Source of the DNA: Clostridia bacterium | GTDB lineage: Bacteria > Bacillota > Clostridia > Peptostreptococcales > Anaerovoracaceae | Assembly: GCA_910575405.1 (NCBI GenBank) | Contig: CAJTER010000042.1 | Location: 1-35,272, forward strand | Direction: 5' to 3' | Length of the DNA stretch: 35,272 nucleotides | Part shown: piece after piece, positions 7,367 to 14,849 of the stretch | How positions within the stretch are numbered: the first letter of the stretch is position 1 | Layout of the letters: every line of letters begins with the position of its first letter | Notes under the pieces: model-generated | Database searches by the model: none | Told to the model about the DNA's origin: nothing | Seen by the model: the letters and a program-made list of their open reading frames with translations, nothing else | Position numbers and translations under genes: made by a program

Positions 7367-8137
7367 ATGCTTAATATGACAGAACTATACTATTTTAGCC
7401 CTACAGGCGGAACCCAAAAAGTAGGAGAGCTTTTCTGTGCGGGAATTTCAGAAACTGTTCAAGCCATAGATTTAGGAGCGCTCAGCGCAAAGAACATACC
7501 TGCGGAGAATCCGGAAGGTGAGGTGGTCGTTTTTGCGGCACCTGTCTTTGGAGGAAGAATTCCTGCAGTTGCAGCAGAGAAGATAAAGGGACTGGACGGA
7601 AGCGGAAAAAAGGCGGTGACATTGGCTGTCTACGGCACCAGAGCGTATGAAGACGCCCTCCTGGAGTTGAATCATCTGGCAGAAAAAGCAGGATTTCAGG
7701 TAGTCGCCTCGGCAGCGGTTATCGCGCAGCACTCCATGATTCCGGAAATCGGAACGGGAAGGCCCGATGCGCAGGACAGAGAGGAGCTGCTTGGTTTTGC
7801 AGGGAAGGTGCTTGAACAACTGGCGAAAAAAACGGACGGGCCAGTAAAGGTGCCTGGAAATGATCCGTATAAAGCGGAAATGGATGTACCGACAGCAGTT
7901 CTTTCACTTCCTGCCTGCAATGGGTGCGGAAACTGCGTGCCCATCTGCCCCACTGGTGCAATCCGTATGGAAGGCGGCATGGCCGCTGCAAGTCCGGAGC
8001 ACTGTATCTTATGTATGGCCTGTGCTGCTTCCTGCCCGGAGCACGCCCGCATTCTTCCCGCACCTGTGAAAGAAAGCCTGGAGCAAAAGCTGGAGCCGTT
8101 TAAAAACGTCCGCAAAGACAATGAATTCTTTCTGTAA
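7367..8137 (+). CDS. EFR1-type flavodoxin/ferredoxin fusion
   Basis: A 256-residue electron carrier. The N-terminal 150 residues form a flavodoxin fold with the FMN phosphate loop YYFSPTGGTQKVGELF and the strand AVYGTRAYEDALLELNHLAE. The C-terminal part has two [4Fe-4S] motifs, CNGCGNCVPICPTGAI and CILCMACAASCPEHA, as in EFR1-family ferrodoxins of anaerobes. It would pass electrons from ferredoxin or flavin donors to an unknown partner in the cytosol. Start at 7367 is chosen because GGGAG sits 8 bases upstream; the longer frame from 7343 has no such site. It has its own promoter and no operon partner; the decayed YjdF-like tail follows. Confidence 0.85.
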   Translation: MLNMTELYYFSPTGGTQKVGELFCAGISETVQAIDLGALSAKNIPAENPEGEVVVFAAPVFGGRIPAVAAEKIKGLDGSGKKAVTLAVYGTRAYEDALLELNHLAEKAGFQVVASAAVIAQHSMIPEIGTGRPDAQDREELLGFAGKVLEQLAKKTDGPVKVPGNDPYKAEMDVPTAVLSLPACNGCGNCVPICPTGAIRMEGGMAAASPEHCILCMACAASCPEHARILPAPVKESLEQKLEPFKNVRKDNEFFL

Positions 8138-8199
8138 AAGCGTCATATGGGAAAACGATGATAGAGGATAAAGGAAGCGGATATGAAGCCGGAGGAAAT

Positions 8200-8442
8200 A
8201 TGAAGCCACTGCCTCACCCGGTCTATGCCTGGATGAGCTAGATCTGCGTACTAAACCCGTCGGAGCATACCTTTGAGCAGATAAAGCCCTATATCCAGGA
8301 AGCCTATGAATACGCCAGGGAAAAGTTCGCAAAGCGAAAATAGCTATTCTGGATGCACAGGCGGCAATGTAAAGGAGGCGGAAAACAGCGCAAATATGAA
8401 TTAAAGCAGCAAAAGCGGAAAGAAAAACACAAGGGACACTGA
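8200..8442 (+). pseudogene. decayed reading frame ending in a YjdF (DUF2992) C-terminus
   Basis: GGAGG at 8191 precedes an ATG at 8200 opening a frame that stays in phase to 8442 but is broken by TAG at 8239 and TAG at 8341. The middle piece reads LNPSEHTFEQIKPYIQEAYE followed by YAREKFAKRK (family not recognised). The last piece, QRKYELKQQKRKEKHKGH, is the very basic tail of YjdF/DUF2992 proteins, small azaaromatic-stress-linked proteins often under a yjdF riboswitch. No riboswitch is seen here. Probably two joined gene fragments. Confidence 0.45.
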
Positions 8443-8455
8443 GTTTTTACAGACG

Positions 8456-8489
8456 ATCCGACCTGAGGACAAATGGGCCGGATTCATTT
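8456..8489 (+). terminator. probable terminator
   Basis: ATCCGACC (8456-8463) pairs with GGCCGGAT (8476-8483) with one mismatch, followed by TTCATTTT. It would end plus-strand transcription just before the convergent AraC gene. Confidence 0.45.
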
Positions 8490-9353
8490 TATGCAGAGCT
8501 CCCGATACTTTCCGGGCGTCATCTCCTTGTACTCCCGGAACTTGCGGATAAAATAGCTGAAATTATCAAACCCCACGGAAAGAGCGATATCGGAGACCGA
8601 AAGCGCTGAACCGGAGAGCAGCTCGCAGGCCCGTTCGATGCGGCATTCGTTGATAAAGGCGATAGGAGTCTTTCCGATTTCCTGCTTAAAATAGCGGCAG
8701 AAATAGCCTGGACTCATAAAACAGATCTCCGACAGCTCCTGCAGGGACAGAGGCTCTGCCAGGTTTTCATGAATATGCCCGATGACCTTCTTCAGCTTGT
8801 CCAGCGAATCCTTCCCCTTGGAAGATAGCGTATTCTTCAAAAAAGCATTTTCCTGAAAAAGGATCTCGATAACATGGAGGATGTGAAGCTTGATGCTGAG
8901 AAGTCCGCAAAAAGGCTGCTGGTGGTAAAGTTTTATAATTTCCCCCATATGAAACAAAACCCGGTTGTGAAGCTCTGGCGTAAGGGCAGCAGAGCAGGCG
9001 GGAAACAGCAGCCTGCCACTTGTTACAGGCCGGATAAAATTGTGCTGGCACGCATCGTAAAGAGCAAAATCCAATAGCCCTGGGCTGAACACAATGGCAT
9101 GGTGCCGGGACTCGCCGGGGGATTTGATCTCATGCAGCTGGCCAGAATTGATAAAACAAAAATCTCCTGGATTCAACGTATAGGCTTTGCCGCCTGCTGT
9201 CAAATGGAGCACTCCATCCTCCGCGCAGATCCACTCCATTTCCTCGTGCCAATGTTGGGAAACGAAGCGGAACTCCTCCCCCATATGGTGAGAATAGACC
9301 TGCAGATGAAAGTCAGAGGTTCCATGTCTGCGGTTTTCATGATAAGCTTGCAT
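8484..9353 (-). CDS. AraC-family transcriptional regulator with cupin sensor
   Basis: An AraC/XylS regulator of 289 residues (297 if the upstream ATG at 9377 is used). The N-terminal cupin carries HWHEEMEWICAEDGVLHLTA and LNPGDFCFINSGQLHEI, as in effector-binding domains for sugars. The C-terminal double HTH is complete: EPLSLQELSEICFMSPGYFC and VSDIALSVGFDNFSYFIRKF, then the signature end FREYKEMTPGKYRE. The preceding DUF2442 stop and this ATG overlap as TAATG, suggesting coupling; the longer start overlaps it by 25 bases and is less likely. It may control sugar genes such as the GH13 gene transcribed away on the plus strand, but that is inference. Confidence 0.85.
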   Translation of the reverse strand: MQAYHENRRHGTSDFHLQVYSHHMGEEFRFVSQHWHEEMEWICAEDGVLHLTAGGKAYTLNPGDFCFINSGQLHEIKSPGESRHHAIVFSPGLLDFALYDACQHNFIRPVTSGRLLFPACSAALTPELHNRVLFHMGEIIKLYHQQPFCGLLSIKLHILHVIEILFQENAFLKNTLSSKGKDSLDKLKKVIGHIHENLAEPLSLQELSEICFMSPGYFCRYFKQEIGKTPIAFINECRIERACELLSGSALSVSDIALSVGFDNFSYFIRKFREYKEMTPGKYRELCIK

Positions 9354-9610
9354 TATAATTCTATCCCATTTTCCCATAATTCATTACATGCAAGATCAAT
9401 TTCATCATTCCAGCTGATGCCGTATCCACCAGCATCAACCTTTACCTGCTCGTACAGACCGGGAATAGTTTTGAGATCATTAAAGACTTCCCATATGTGA
9501 AAAAGCGGATTTATATCATATCTTTTCACCGTGCCGTCTGAAAATGCAATGATCAGATTGTAATCCTCAGCTGCTTTTATGGTCTTTACTTTATGAAACA
9601 TATTATACAC
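9353..9610 (-). CDS. DUF2442 domain protein
   Basis: An 85-residue protein with the DUF2442 pattern: VKTIKAAEDYNLIIAFSDGT, VKRYDINPLF, then GYGISWNDEIDLACNELWEN GIEL at the end (split here for length). DUF2442 proteins usually lie next to DUF4160 proteins, and a DUF4160 remnant is indeed immediately upstream, so this was a two-gene unit. RBS AAAGGAG stands 8 bases before the ATG. Function unknown; toxin-antitoxin-like roles have been suggested for such pairs but I cannot support that from the sequence. Confidence 0.8.
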   Translation of the reverse strand: MYNMFHKVKTIKAAEDYNLIIAFSDGTVKRYDINPLFHIWEVFNDLKTIPGLYEQVKVDAGGYGISWNDEIDLACNELWENGIEL

Positions 9611-9615
9611 TCCTT

Positions 9616-9798
9616 TTATTCTAATGGAGGAAGCTCCATAAACTTCTGGGTTTGCCAGATTTGGATTAAATCATCCTTATTTCCTTCGATCCACTCCCGA
9701 ACCATTTTTAAAGCTCGATTTGGCAGATCGCCTTCTAACAGTTTTCCTGTTTTTATTTCAACGGCGCCGATATATTCGCCATAAATCGCAAAATTGTG
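9616..9798 (-). pseudogene. DUF4160 protein, 5'-truncated
   Basis: Reading leftward without a start codon: HNFAIYGEYIGAVEIKTGKL, LEGDLPNRALKMVREWIEGN, then KDDLIQIWQTQKFMELPPLE and TAA. This is the second half of DUF4160, where HxHA-YGEY is conserved. Two stop codons stand directly before the histidine, and the usual 20-30 N-terminal residues are missing. The break is about 90 bases before the GH13 start on the opposite strand. Confidence 0.65.
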
Positions 9799-9889
9799 TT
9801 ATTACCTGTTAAAATTATGCAAGCAACCGGCGCTTTTTTACAGTATACTAAATTCAAGCAGGGAATACAAGACGAGAGGGAGGAAAACG

Positions 9890-11524
9890 ATGAAAGACAT
9901 GAAAGAAAAATGGTGGAAAAACAGCGTTGTATACCAGATCTACCCACGGAGCTTTTGCGACAGCAATGGCGACGGCATTGGCGATATTAACGGAATCCGT
10001 TCAAAGCTCTGGTACTTAAAAGAGCTGGGGGTTGACATTATCTGGATCAACCCGGTATATCCATCCCCAAATGCGGATAACGGCTACGACGTAGCTGACT
10101 ATTGCGGCATATCTGAAGAATATGGAAGCCTTGAGGATATGAAAGCCCTGATCCAAGAATGTGAAAATTATGATATTAAAATCATGATGGATCTGGTCAT
10201 GAATCACACATCGGATGAACATCCCTGGTTTATGGAAGCAAAGAGCACGAAGGATAATCCCTACCGGGATTATTACATATGGAGAAAGGGAGAGCCGGGA
10301 AACCCTCCCAATGATCTGCAGGCCTGCTTTGGCGGCAGCGCATGGGAATATTCAGATGAAACGGGAGAATACTACCTGCACATGTTCGACAAAAAACAGC
10401 CGGATTTAAACTGGGAAAACGAAGCTGTGCGAAACGAGCTGTGGAAGATGATGAATTACTGGATCGATCTGGGCATCAAAGGCTTTCGGATGGACGTGAT
10501 GGACATGGTAGGAAAGGTGCCGGATGAAAAGATCATACAAAACGGGCCCAAACTTCACCAGTATATTCAGGAAATGAACCGGGAAACCTTCGGAGATAGG
10601 GATATGATAACGGTCGGCGAATGCGGAGGCTCTTATCCGGAGGTGGGAAGGCTTTATTCGGATCCGGAGAGAAAGGAACTGGATATGATTTTCACCTTTG
10701 AGCATATGCTGGTTGACGAGCTTCCAGGAAAGCAGAAGTGGGATTTGAAGGAGCTTGACCTGAGAGACTTAAAGCGCGTATTTGGAAAATGGCAGCAGGA
10801 GCTTGGCGAAAAGGGGTGGAACAGCCTATTTTGGAACAACCACGATTTCCCCAGGGTCGTTTCCAGATGGGGAAATGACGGAGCGTACCGGGAAAAATCC
10901 GCCAAAATGCTGGCAACCGCGCTTCACGGCATGAAAGGAACCCCGTATATTTATCAGGGCGAGGAAATTGGCATGACCAACTTCCCATTTAAAGGAGAAG
11001 GCGACTTTGACGATGTGGAGTCCATTAATATGTACCGGGAAAGAACGGAGCAGGGATATTCAGAAGAAGAAATTATGAAATCCCTCTGCGCGAAATCCAG
11101 GGATAACGCCAGAACCCCCATGCAGTGGAACGATGGGCATGAAGCAGGATTTACCAAAGGAACCGCCTGGTATCACATAAACCCCAACTACAGGGAAATC
11201 AACGCAGAGCAGGCCCTGGAAGATCCGAATTCCATCTTCCATTATTATCAGCAGTTGATCCGGCTGCGCAAGGAAAAACCGGTGCTGGTTCATGGAGCTT
11301 TTGAAATGCTCTGCCCGGAGGATGAGACGATTTTCGCGTATACCAGAGAGTGGGAGGGCACAAAATGGCTGATCGTATGTAATTTCTATGACAAGCTGGC
11401 AGAATTTAAATATCCGGCAAAGGGCAGAGTGATACTCTCCAATTATGAGCAGGAGCCGGAGCTTTCACTGGAGCAGATAAAGCTACGGCCTTATGAAGCG
11501 ATTATCTGTCAAATCATGGTGTAA
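9890..11524 (+). CDS. GH13 alpha-glucosidase (oligo-1,6-glucosidase type)
   Basis: A 544-residue cytosolic glycoside hydrolase that cleaves alpha-glucosidic bonds in short oligosaccharides such as isomaltose or trehalose-6-phosphate. GH13 regions are complete: WWKNSVVYQIYPRSFCDSNG at the start, DLVMNHTSDEHPWF (region I), GFRMDVMD with nucleophile D202, VGECGG with acid/base E244, and WNNHDFPR with D319. No signal peptide is present. The start at 9890 follows GAGGGAGG; the longer open frame upstream lacks a site. There is no sugar transporter or PTS gene near, so it stands alone. It shares its upstream region with the divergent DUF4160-DUF2442-AraC unit, whose AraC protein could regulate it. 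Confidence 0.85.
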   Translation: MKDMKEKWWKNSVVYQIYPRSFCDSNGDGIGDINGIRSKLWYLKELGVDIIWINPVYPSPNADNGYDVADYCGISEEYGSLEDMKALIQECENYDIKIMMDLVMNHTSDEHPWFMEAKSTKDNPYRDYYIWRKGEPGNPPNDLQACFGGSAWEYSDETGEYYLHMFDKKQPDLNWENEAVRNELWKMMNYWIDLGIKGFRMDVMDMVGKVPDEKIIQNGPKLHQYIQEMNRETFGDRDMITVGECGGSYPEVGRLYSDPERKELDMIFTFEHMLVDELPGKQKWDLKELDLRDLKRVFGKWQQELGEKGWNSLFWNNHDFPRVVSRWGNDGAYREKSAKMLATALHGMKGTPYIYQGEEIGMTNFPFKGEGDFDDVESINMYRERTEQGYSEEEIMKSLCAKSRDNARTPMQWNDGHEAGFTKGTAWYHINPNYREINAEQALEDPNSIFHYYQQLIRLRKEKPVLVHGAFEMLCPEDETIFAYTREWEGTKWLIVCNFYDKLAEFKYPAKGRVILSNYEQEPELSLEQIKLRPYEAIICQIMV

Positions 11525-11590
11525 ACCTGAAGCACGTTTGAGGATAGAACGTAAAAAATACAGAGCAGCAGCTATACAGGATACAGAAAT

Positions 11591-11629
11591 GGGCGAGTGA
11601 GAAGCGATTATTTTTTAGCTCGCCCTTTT
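11591..11629 (+). terminator. rho-independent terminator after the GH13 gene
   Basis: GGGCGAG (11591-11597) pairs with CTCGCCC (11619-11625), followed by TTTT. The truncated toxin frame on the other strand ends exactly here. Confidence 0.65.
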
Positions 11630-11700
11630 CAATATTCGAGTGATGTTTCACGTAATTGCCTGCGGATATCCCTGCCTTCATACATGATGCTCCAGCTCAT
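11629..11700 (-). pseudogene. truncated toxin gene of the RelB/DinJ module
   Basis: A 23-codon frame whose ATG overlaps the antitoxin stop by four bases (ATGA). The N-terminus MSWSIMYEG fits the first beta strand of RelE/ParE-type toxins; the rest (RDIRRQLRETSLEY) then ends at a TGA at the GH13 terminator. Intact toxins have 85-110 residues, so the catalytic part is gone. Confidence 0.5.
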
Positions 11701-12002
11701 ACTCCGTAATTCCTTTTCATTTCGGCTTCAACAGCATCTGCTGAATAGACCCGGCCTTCTCGGATATCTGCCATACCTTTTTCTATCTCCATGTCAAACT
11801 GCTCTTTTGTAAGGGCACCATACGCAAGGGGCGCTTCCTGTGGGAGTTTCATTTCAAAAGGAATGCCACGCTGGAGTATAACCTGCCTTAAAAACATACC
11901 CACTGCATTTGACATCGAAATTCCCAGATAATCAAGCACCTGCTCTGCCTGTTCTTTGATTTCAGGCTCTACACGCGCAAATACATTTGATGTTCTTGCC
12001 AT
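11697..12002 (-). CDS. type II antitoxin, RelB/DinJ family
   Basis: A 101-residue antitoxin: an N-terminal ribbon-helix-helix (ARTSNVFARVEPEIKEQAEQ, LDYLGISMSNAVGMFLRQVI) that binds its own operator, and a C-terminal toxin-binding arm ending AVEAEMKRNYGV. Length and pattern match DinJ/RelB proteins of Clostridia. The start at 12002 follows GAAAGGAAG; six codons upstream are in frame but not preceded by a site. Upstream is a -35/-10 pair with an overlapping inverted repeat, consistent with autorepression. Its partner toxin is cut to 23 codons, so the module survives as an antitoxin only. Confidence 0.85.
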   Translation of the reverse strand: MARTSNVFARVEPEIKEQAEQVLDYLGISMSNAVGMFLRQVILQRGIPFEMKLPQEAPLAYGALTKEQFDMEIEKGMADIREGRVYSADAVEAEMKRNYGV

Positions 12003-12026
12003 AAAAACACTTCCTTTCACTAGTGT

Positions 12027-12057
12027 AGTATATCATCCTAGCTTGCGATATGCAAGC
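12027..12057 (-). promoter_or_regulatory. promoter and operator of the antitoxin gene
   Basis: On the minus strand TTGCAT (12055-12050) and TATACT (12032-12027) are spaced by 17 bp. A perfect dyad GCTTGC-GATAT-GCAAGC (12041-12057) covers the -35, a good site for the RelB/DinJ ribbon-helix-helix repressor. Confidence 0.65.
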
Positions 12058-12191
12058 GTTTCGCATGCTAATTTTGTTAAAGCGAAGAAAATAACAGCCA
12101 GAGAAAGGGGAGCAATTGATTAAAAACACAGATGCGCGAATATATGGACATGCGTTTTGTGCTATTAAATGAATAAAACCCAGATTTTTTC

Positions 12192-12220
12192 TTGAGCCGC
12201 CGCAGCATTGGGAGTATAAT
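12192..12220 (+). promoter_or_regulatory. glnA promoter
   Basis: TTGAGC (12192-12197), 17 bp spacer, TATAAT (12215-12220), 63 bases before the glnA ATG. Between 12058 and 12191 I see no gene and no GlnR/TnrA box. Confidence 0.65.
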
Positions 12221-12283
12221 AAAAAATGCAATCGGAGCAGCAGCCCGGTAGTTTTAAATTGAGAAAATAAAAGGAGAACTTGC

Positions 12284-13714
12284 ATGTTTAACTCATTAGC
12301 AGAAGCAAAACGATTTATGGAAGAAGAAGGCATCCAGATGGTGGACTTTATGATGATCGATCTGGATGGAAGATGGCGGCATCTGACCATTCCGGCAGAT
12401 CGGTTCACGGAGGATACTCTTGAGAGCGGCATCGGATTTGATGGCAGCAATTACGGCTTTGCGCCAGTAGAAAAGAGCGATATGGTTTTCATACCAGATC
12501 TTGCCAGCGCTTACGTGGATCCATTTATGGAAATTCCTACACTGGCTATGATCGGAGATGTTTACGTCATCGATCTTCCGGAAAACCGCCGCTTTGATCA
12601 GGATCCGAGGAATGTGGCAAAGCACGCGGAAGAATACCTGAAGCAGTCCGGCATTGCAGATGAAATGCGCATTGGGCCGGAATATGAATTCCATGTGTTT
12701 GATCATATCCGCTATTCCACAAAACCCAATGAATCCGGCTTTTGCATTGATACCGAACAGGCAGAGTGGAACACCAATGAGGAGGATTACAACTTAGGCT
12801 ATAAGATGCCTCACAAGGGCGGTTATCACATGGCGCCTCCTCAGGATGTTCTTTATGACTTCCGCAGTCGGGTGTGCCTTTTGATGGAGGAGCAGGGCAT
12901 TAAGGTGAAATATCATCACCATGAAGTAGGCGGCCCGGGGCAGCTTGAAATTGAAGTAGAATTCGGATCGGTTGCGGAAATGGCAGACAAAACCATGATG
13001 ACAAAATATCTGATTAAAAACGAGGCAATTGCTGAGGACAAAACGGCGACCTTCATGCCAAAGCCGGTATTTGATGAAGCTGGAAACGGTATGCACGTTC
13101 ACATGCAGCTGTTTAAGGATGGAAAGCCACTGTTTTATGATGAAAAGGGATATTCCCAGCTTTCTGAGACAGCTATGCACTTTATGGGCGGGATTTTAAA
13201 GCATATCGCGGCTCTGTGCGCTTTCACAAATCCAAGTACCAATTCCTTCAAGCGTCTGGTTCCAGGTTATGAAGCTCCTGTGACCATCGGCTTTGCGACA
13301 GCCAACAGAAGCTCGGTTATCCGTATCCCGGCTTATGCAAAGACTCCGGACAAAAAGCGTTTTGAAATCCGTAATCCGGACGGAACCTGCAATCCGTATT
13401 ATGCATTCTCCGCCATTCTCATGGCAGGCTGCGATGGAATTAAAAATAAAATTGATCCAGTAGCAGAGGGCTATGGGCCGTATGACTTTAATCTGTATAC
13501 CTTATCCGAGGAAGAGAAGAAAAAGATCAAGAGTTTGCCGAAAACATTAGACGAAGCTCTGGATGCTCTGGAAGCAGATCACGCATTCCTGACAGAAGGC
13601 GGCGTATTTCCGGAAAGACTCATTGAGATCTGGCTGGAAAACAGGCGTGCGGAAACGAAAAAGCACAGCATGATGCCAACACCGATGGAATTCGACATGT
13701 ATTATGATTTATAA
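12284..13714 (+). CDS. glnA: glutamine synthetase, type I
   Basis: A 476-residue GSI that makes glutamine from glutamate, ammonia and ATP; cytosolic dodecamer in the family. Seen: beta-grasp N-terminal domain with IGFDGSNYGFAPVEKSDM (the Asp50-type loop), metal site IGPEYEFHVFD, ATP site and HVHMQLFKDG, glutamate loop NPSTNSFKRLVPGYEAP, arginine FANRSS-type ATANRSSVIRIP, and RFEIRNPDGTCNPYYAFSAI. NLYTLSEEE resembles the NLY tyrosine site that is adenylylated in GSI-beta enzymes; no adenylyltransferase is in the window. The sequence after H-K-G-G-Y includes the 25-residue-type insertion seen in GSI-beta. RBS AAAGGAG. A MarR-type regulator follows 27 bases after and is probably co-transcribed. 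Confidence 0.95.
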   Translation: MFNSLAEAKRFMEEEGIQMVDFMMIDLDGRWRHLTIPADRFTEDTLESGIGFDGSNYGFAPVEKSDMVFIPDLASAYVDPFMEIPTLAMIGDVYVIDLPENRRFDQDPRNVAKHAEEYLKQSGIADEMRIGPEYEFHVFDHIRYSTKPNESGFCIDTEQAEWNTNEEDYNLGYKMPHKGGYHMAPPQDVLYDFRSRVCLLMEEQGIKVKYHHHEVGGPGQLEIEVEFGSVAEMADKTMMTKYLIKNEAIAEDKTATFMPKPVFDEAGNGMHVHMQLFKDGKPLFYDEKGYSQLSETAMHFMGGILKHIAALCAFTNPSTNSFKRLVPGYEAPVTIGFATANRSSVIRIPAYAKTPDKKRFEIRNPDGTCNPYYAFSAILMAGCDGIKNKIDPVAEGYGPYDFNLYTLSEEEKKKIKSLPKTLDEALDALEADHAFLTEGGVFPERLIEIWLENRRAETKKHSMMPTPMEFDMYYDL

Positions 13715-13740
13715 GTCGGATTGCTGCGGGAGGAGAAAAC

Positions 13741-14193
13741 GTGAATCTTACCAGACGCATATTTCAAAATGACGCCAGCATTATCATCAACAAAACGAGA
13801 AGCGCATATACAGGATGGGCCAGGAAAAACCGGCTCAGTTACTATGAACTGTTGGTTCTTGGCGTGCTTCATAAAGCGGCGCCCTGTACGCAGAAGCAAA
13901 TTTGCGGAGTCTGCGGCCTTCCAAAACAGACTGTAAACCGGATCACCAGTGCGCTTGTAAAAGCGGGACATCTGGAGGTTTCCCCTGTAGAAGGCAATAA
14001 AAAAGAAAAAAATCTGAACCTGACAGAGGAGGGAAAGGAACATATTGCCAAAGTGCTGGTGCCGCTGCAGGAGCTTGAGCAGGCGGCAATCCGAAAGATG
14101 GGGGAGGATGCCTTTCAAATGTTTCTTGACATGATACAGCTGTATAGAATATCTCTGGAGGCTGAAATCCTCAATTTGGAATATAGCAAGTAG
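13741..14193 (+). CDS. MarR-family transcriptional regulator
   Basis: A 150-residue winged-helix regulator beginning at GTG, with GGGAGGAG 7 bases upstream. Visible parts: N-terminal dimerisation helix, the YYELLVLGVLHKAAPCTQKQ helix, recognition helix LPKQTVNRITSALVKAGHLE, the wing around VEGNKKEKNLNLTEEGKEHI, and a long C-terminal dimerisation helix. The position 27 bases behind glnA and before a shared terminator suggests an operon, so it may sense nitrogen or a metabolite and control genes nearby; target unknown. C-x5-C (CTQKQICGVC) pairs in the HTH could be redox-sensitive. Confidence 0.85.
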   Translation: MNLTRRIFQNDASIIINKTRSAYTGWARKNRLSYYELLVLGVLHKAAPCTQKQICGVCGLPKQTVNRITSALVKAGHLEVSPVEGNKKEKNLNLTEEGKEHIAKVLVPLQELEQAAIRKMGEDAFQMFLDMIQLYRISLEAEILNLEYSK

Positions 14194-14206
14194 TGACATG
14201 AAAACA

Positions 14207-14243
14207 GCCGCCTGTAAGTCGAAAAGAACGATTCACAGGCGGC
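14207..14243. terminator. bidirectional terminator between glnA-marR and ribU
   Basis: GCCGCCTGT (14207-14215) pairs with ACAGGCGGC (14235-14243), nine perfect pairs, with a T-rich tail on the plus side (TTGTTT) and on the minus side (TGTTTTC). It separates convergent transcription units. Confidence 0.8.
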
Positions 14244-14254
14244 TTGTTTAGCGC

Positions 14255-14821
14255 TTATTTGTGCAGGAATCTGGATAGTCTCTTGTAAAGTATAAAGGTA
14301 ACGATGGCATTAATCCCTGCTTTTGTAAAATTAAACCCTATGATCAAAGGGAGCATAGCGACAACCGCATCCCTGGGCGCTGCCATAAAGTAAGGTGTAA
14401 TCAGGATATTGGCAGGTATCATGATAATTACCATTGCAAAGACACCGCAGATAAGTGCGAGGATTGCGCGCTTCTTTGTCTTGCTTCCTTTGTATATCAG
14501 GCCTGCTGTAAGCACGAAAGCGCCTGTTGCGAGAATGTGCATAATGATCCCATAGGCCCCGCTGGCGGCGCTTACGGTCAGTCCCTGGATCAGAGATGTG
14601 ACAACGGTGAGTAAAAGTCCGGCCCATGGTCCGAATGCAAAGGTTCCCATGAGGATGGGGATATCTGCCGGATCATATTCATAAAAGGCGGTAAACATTG
14701 GAATATGGATAAAATATACCAATACGATGGAAATGGCTACAAGCATTCCCATCTTGGCCAGCCTGGCAGCCTGGGACTGTGTTGTCTTCTTTTGAAGCGG
14801 TTTGTTTTCGTTTTCACTCAT
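14255..14821 (-). CDS. ribU: ECF transporter S component, RibU-like
   Basis: A 188-residue integral membrane S component, which binds a vitamin and docks with a shared EcfA/A'/T module encoded elsewhere. It shows about six hydrophobic segments (AKMGMLVAISIVLVYFIHIP first) and the RibU-like segment YDPADIPILMGTFAFGPWAG followed by a GAYGIIMHILATGAF helix, so riboflavin is the likely substrate. The start at 14821 follows AAAGGGATC; the longer frame upstream overlaps the crotonase stop and has no site. It sits 28 bases after the crotonase gene, so the two are probably one operon. No FMN riboswitch lies in front. Confidence 0.75.
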   Translation of the reverse strand: MSENENKPLQKKTTQSQAARLAKMGMLVAISIVLVYFIHIPMFTAFYEYDPADIPILMGTFAFGPWAGLLLTVVTSLIQGLTVSAASGAYGIIMHILATGAFVLTAGLIYKGSKTKKRAILALICGVFAMVIIMIPANILITPYFMAAPRDAVVAMLPLIIGFNFTKAGINAIVTFILYKRLSRFLHK

Positions 14822-14849
14822 TTTGATCCCTTTCTGACTGGGTACGGCT

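Noticed and set aside
8138-8200. yjdF riboswitch before the YjdF-like remnant
   Set aside because: The upstream 60 bases show no such structure and belong to a different fused fragment.
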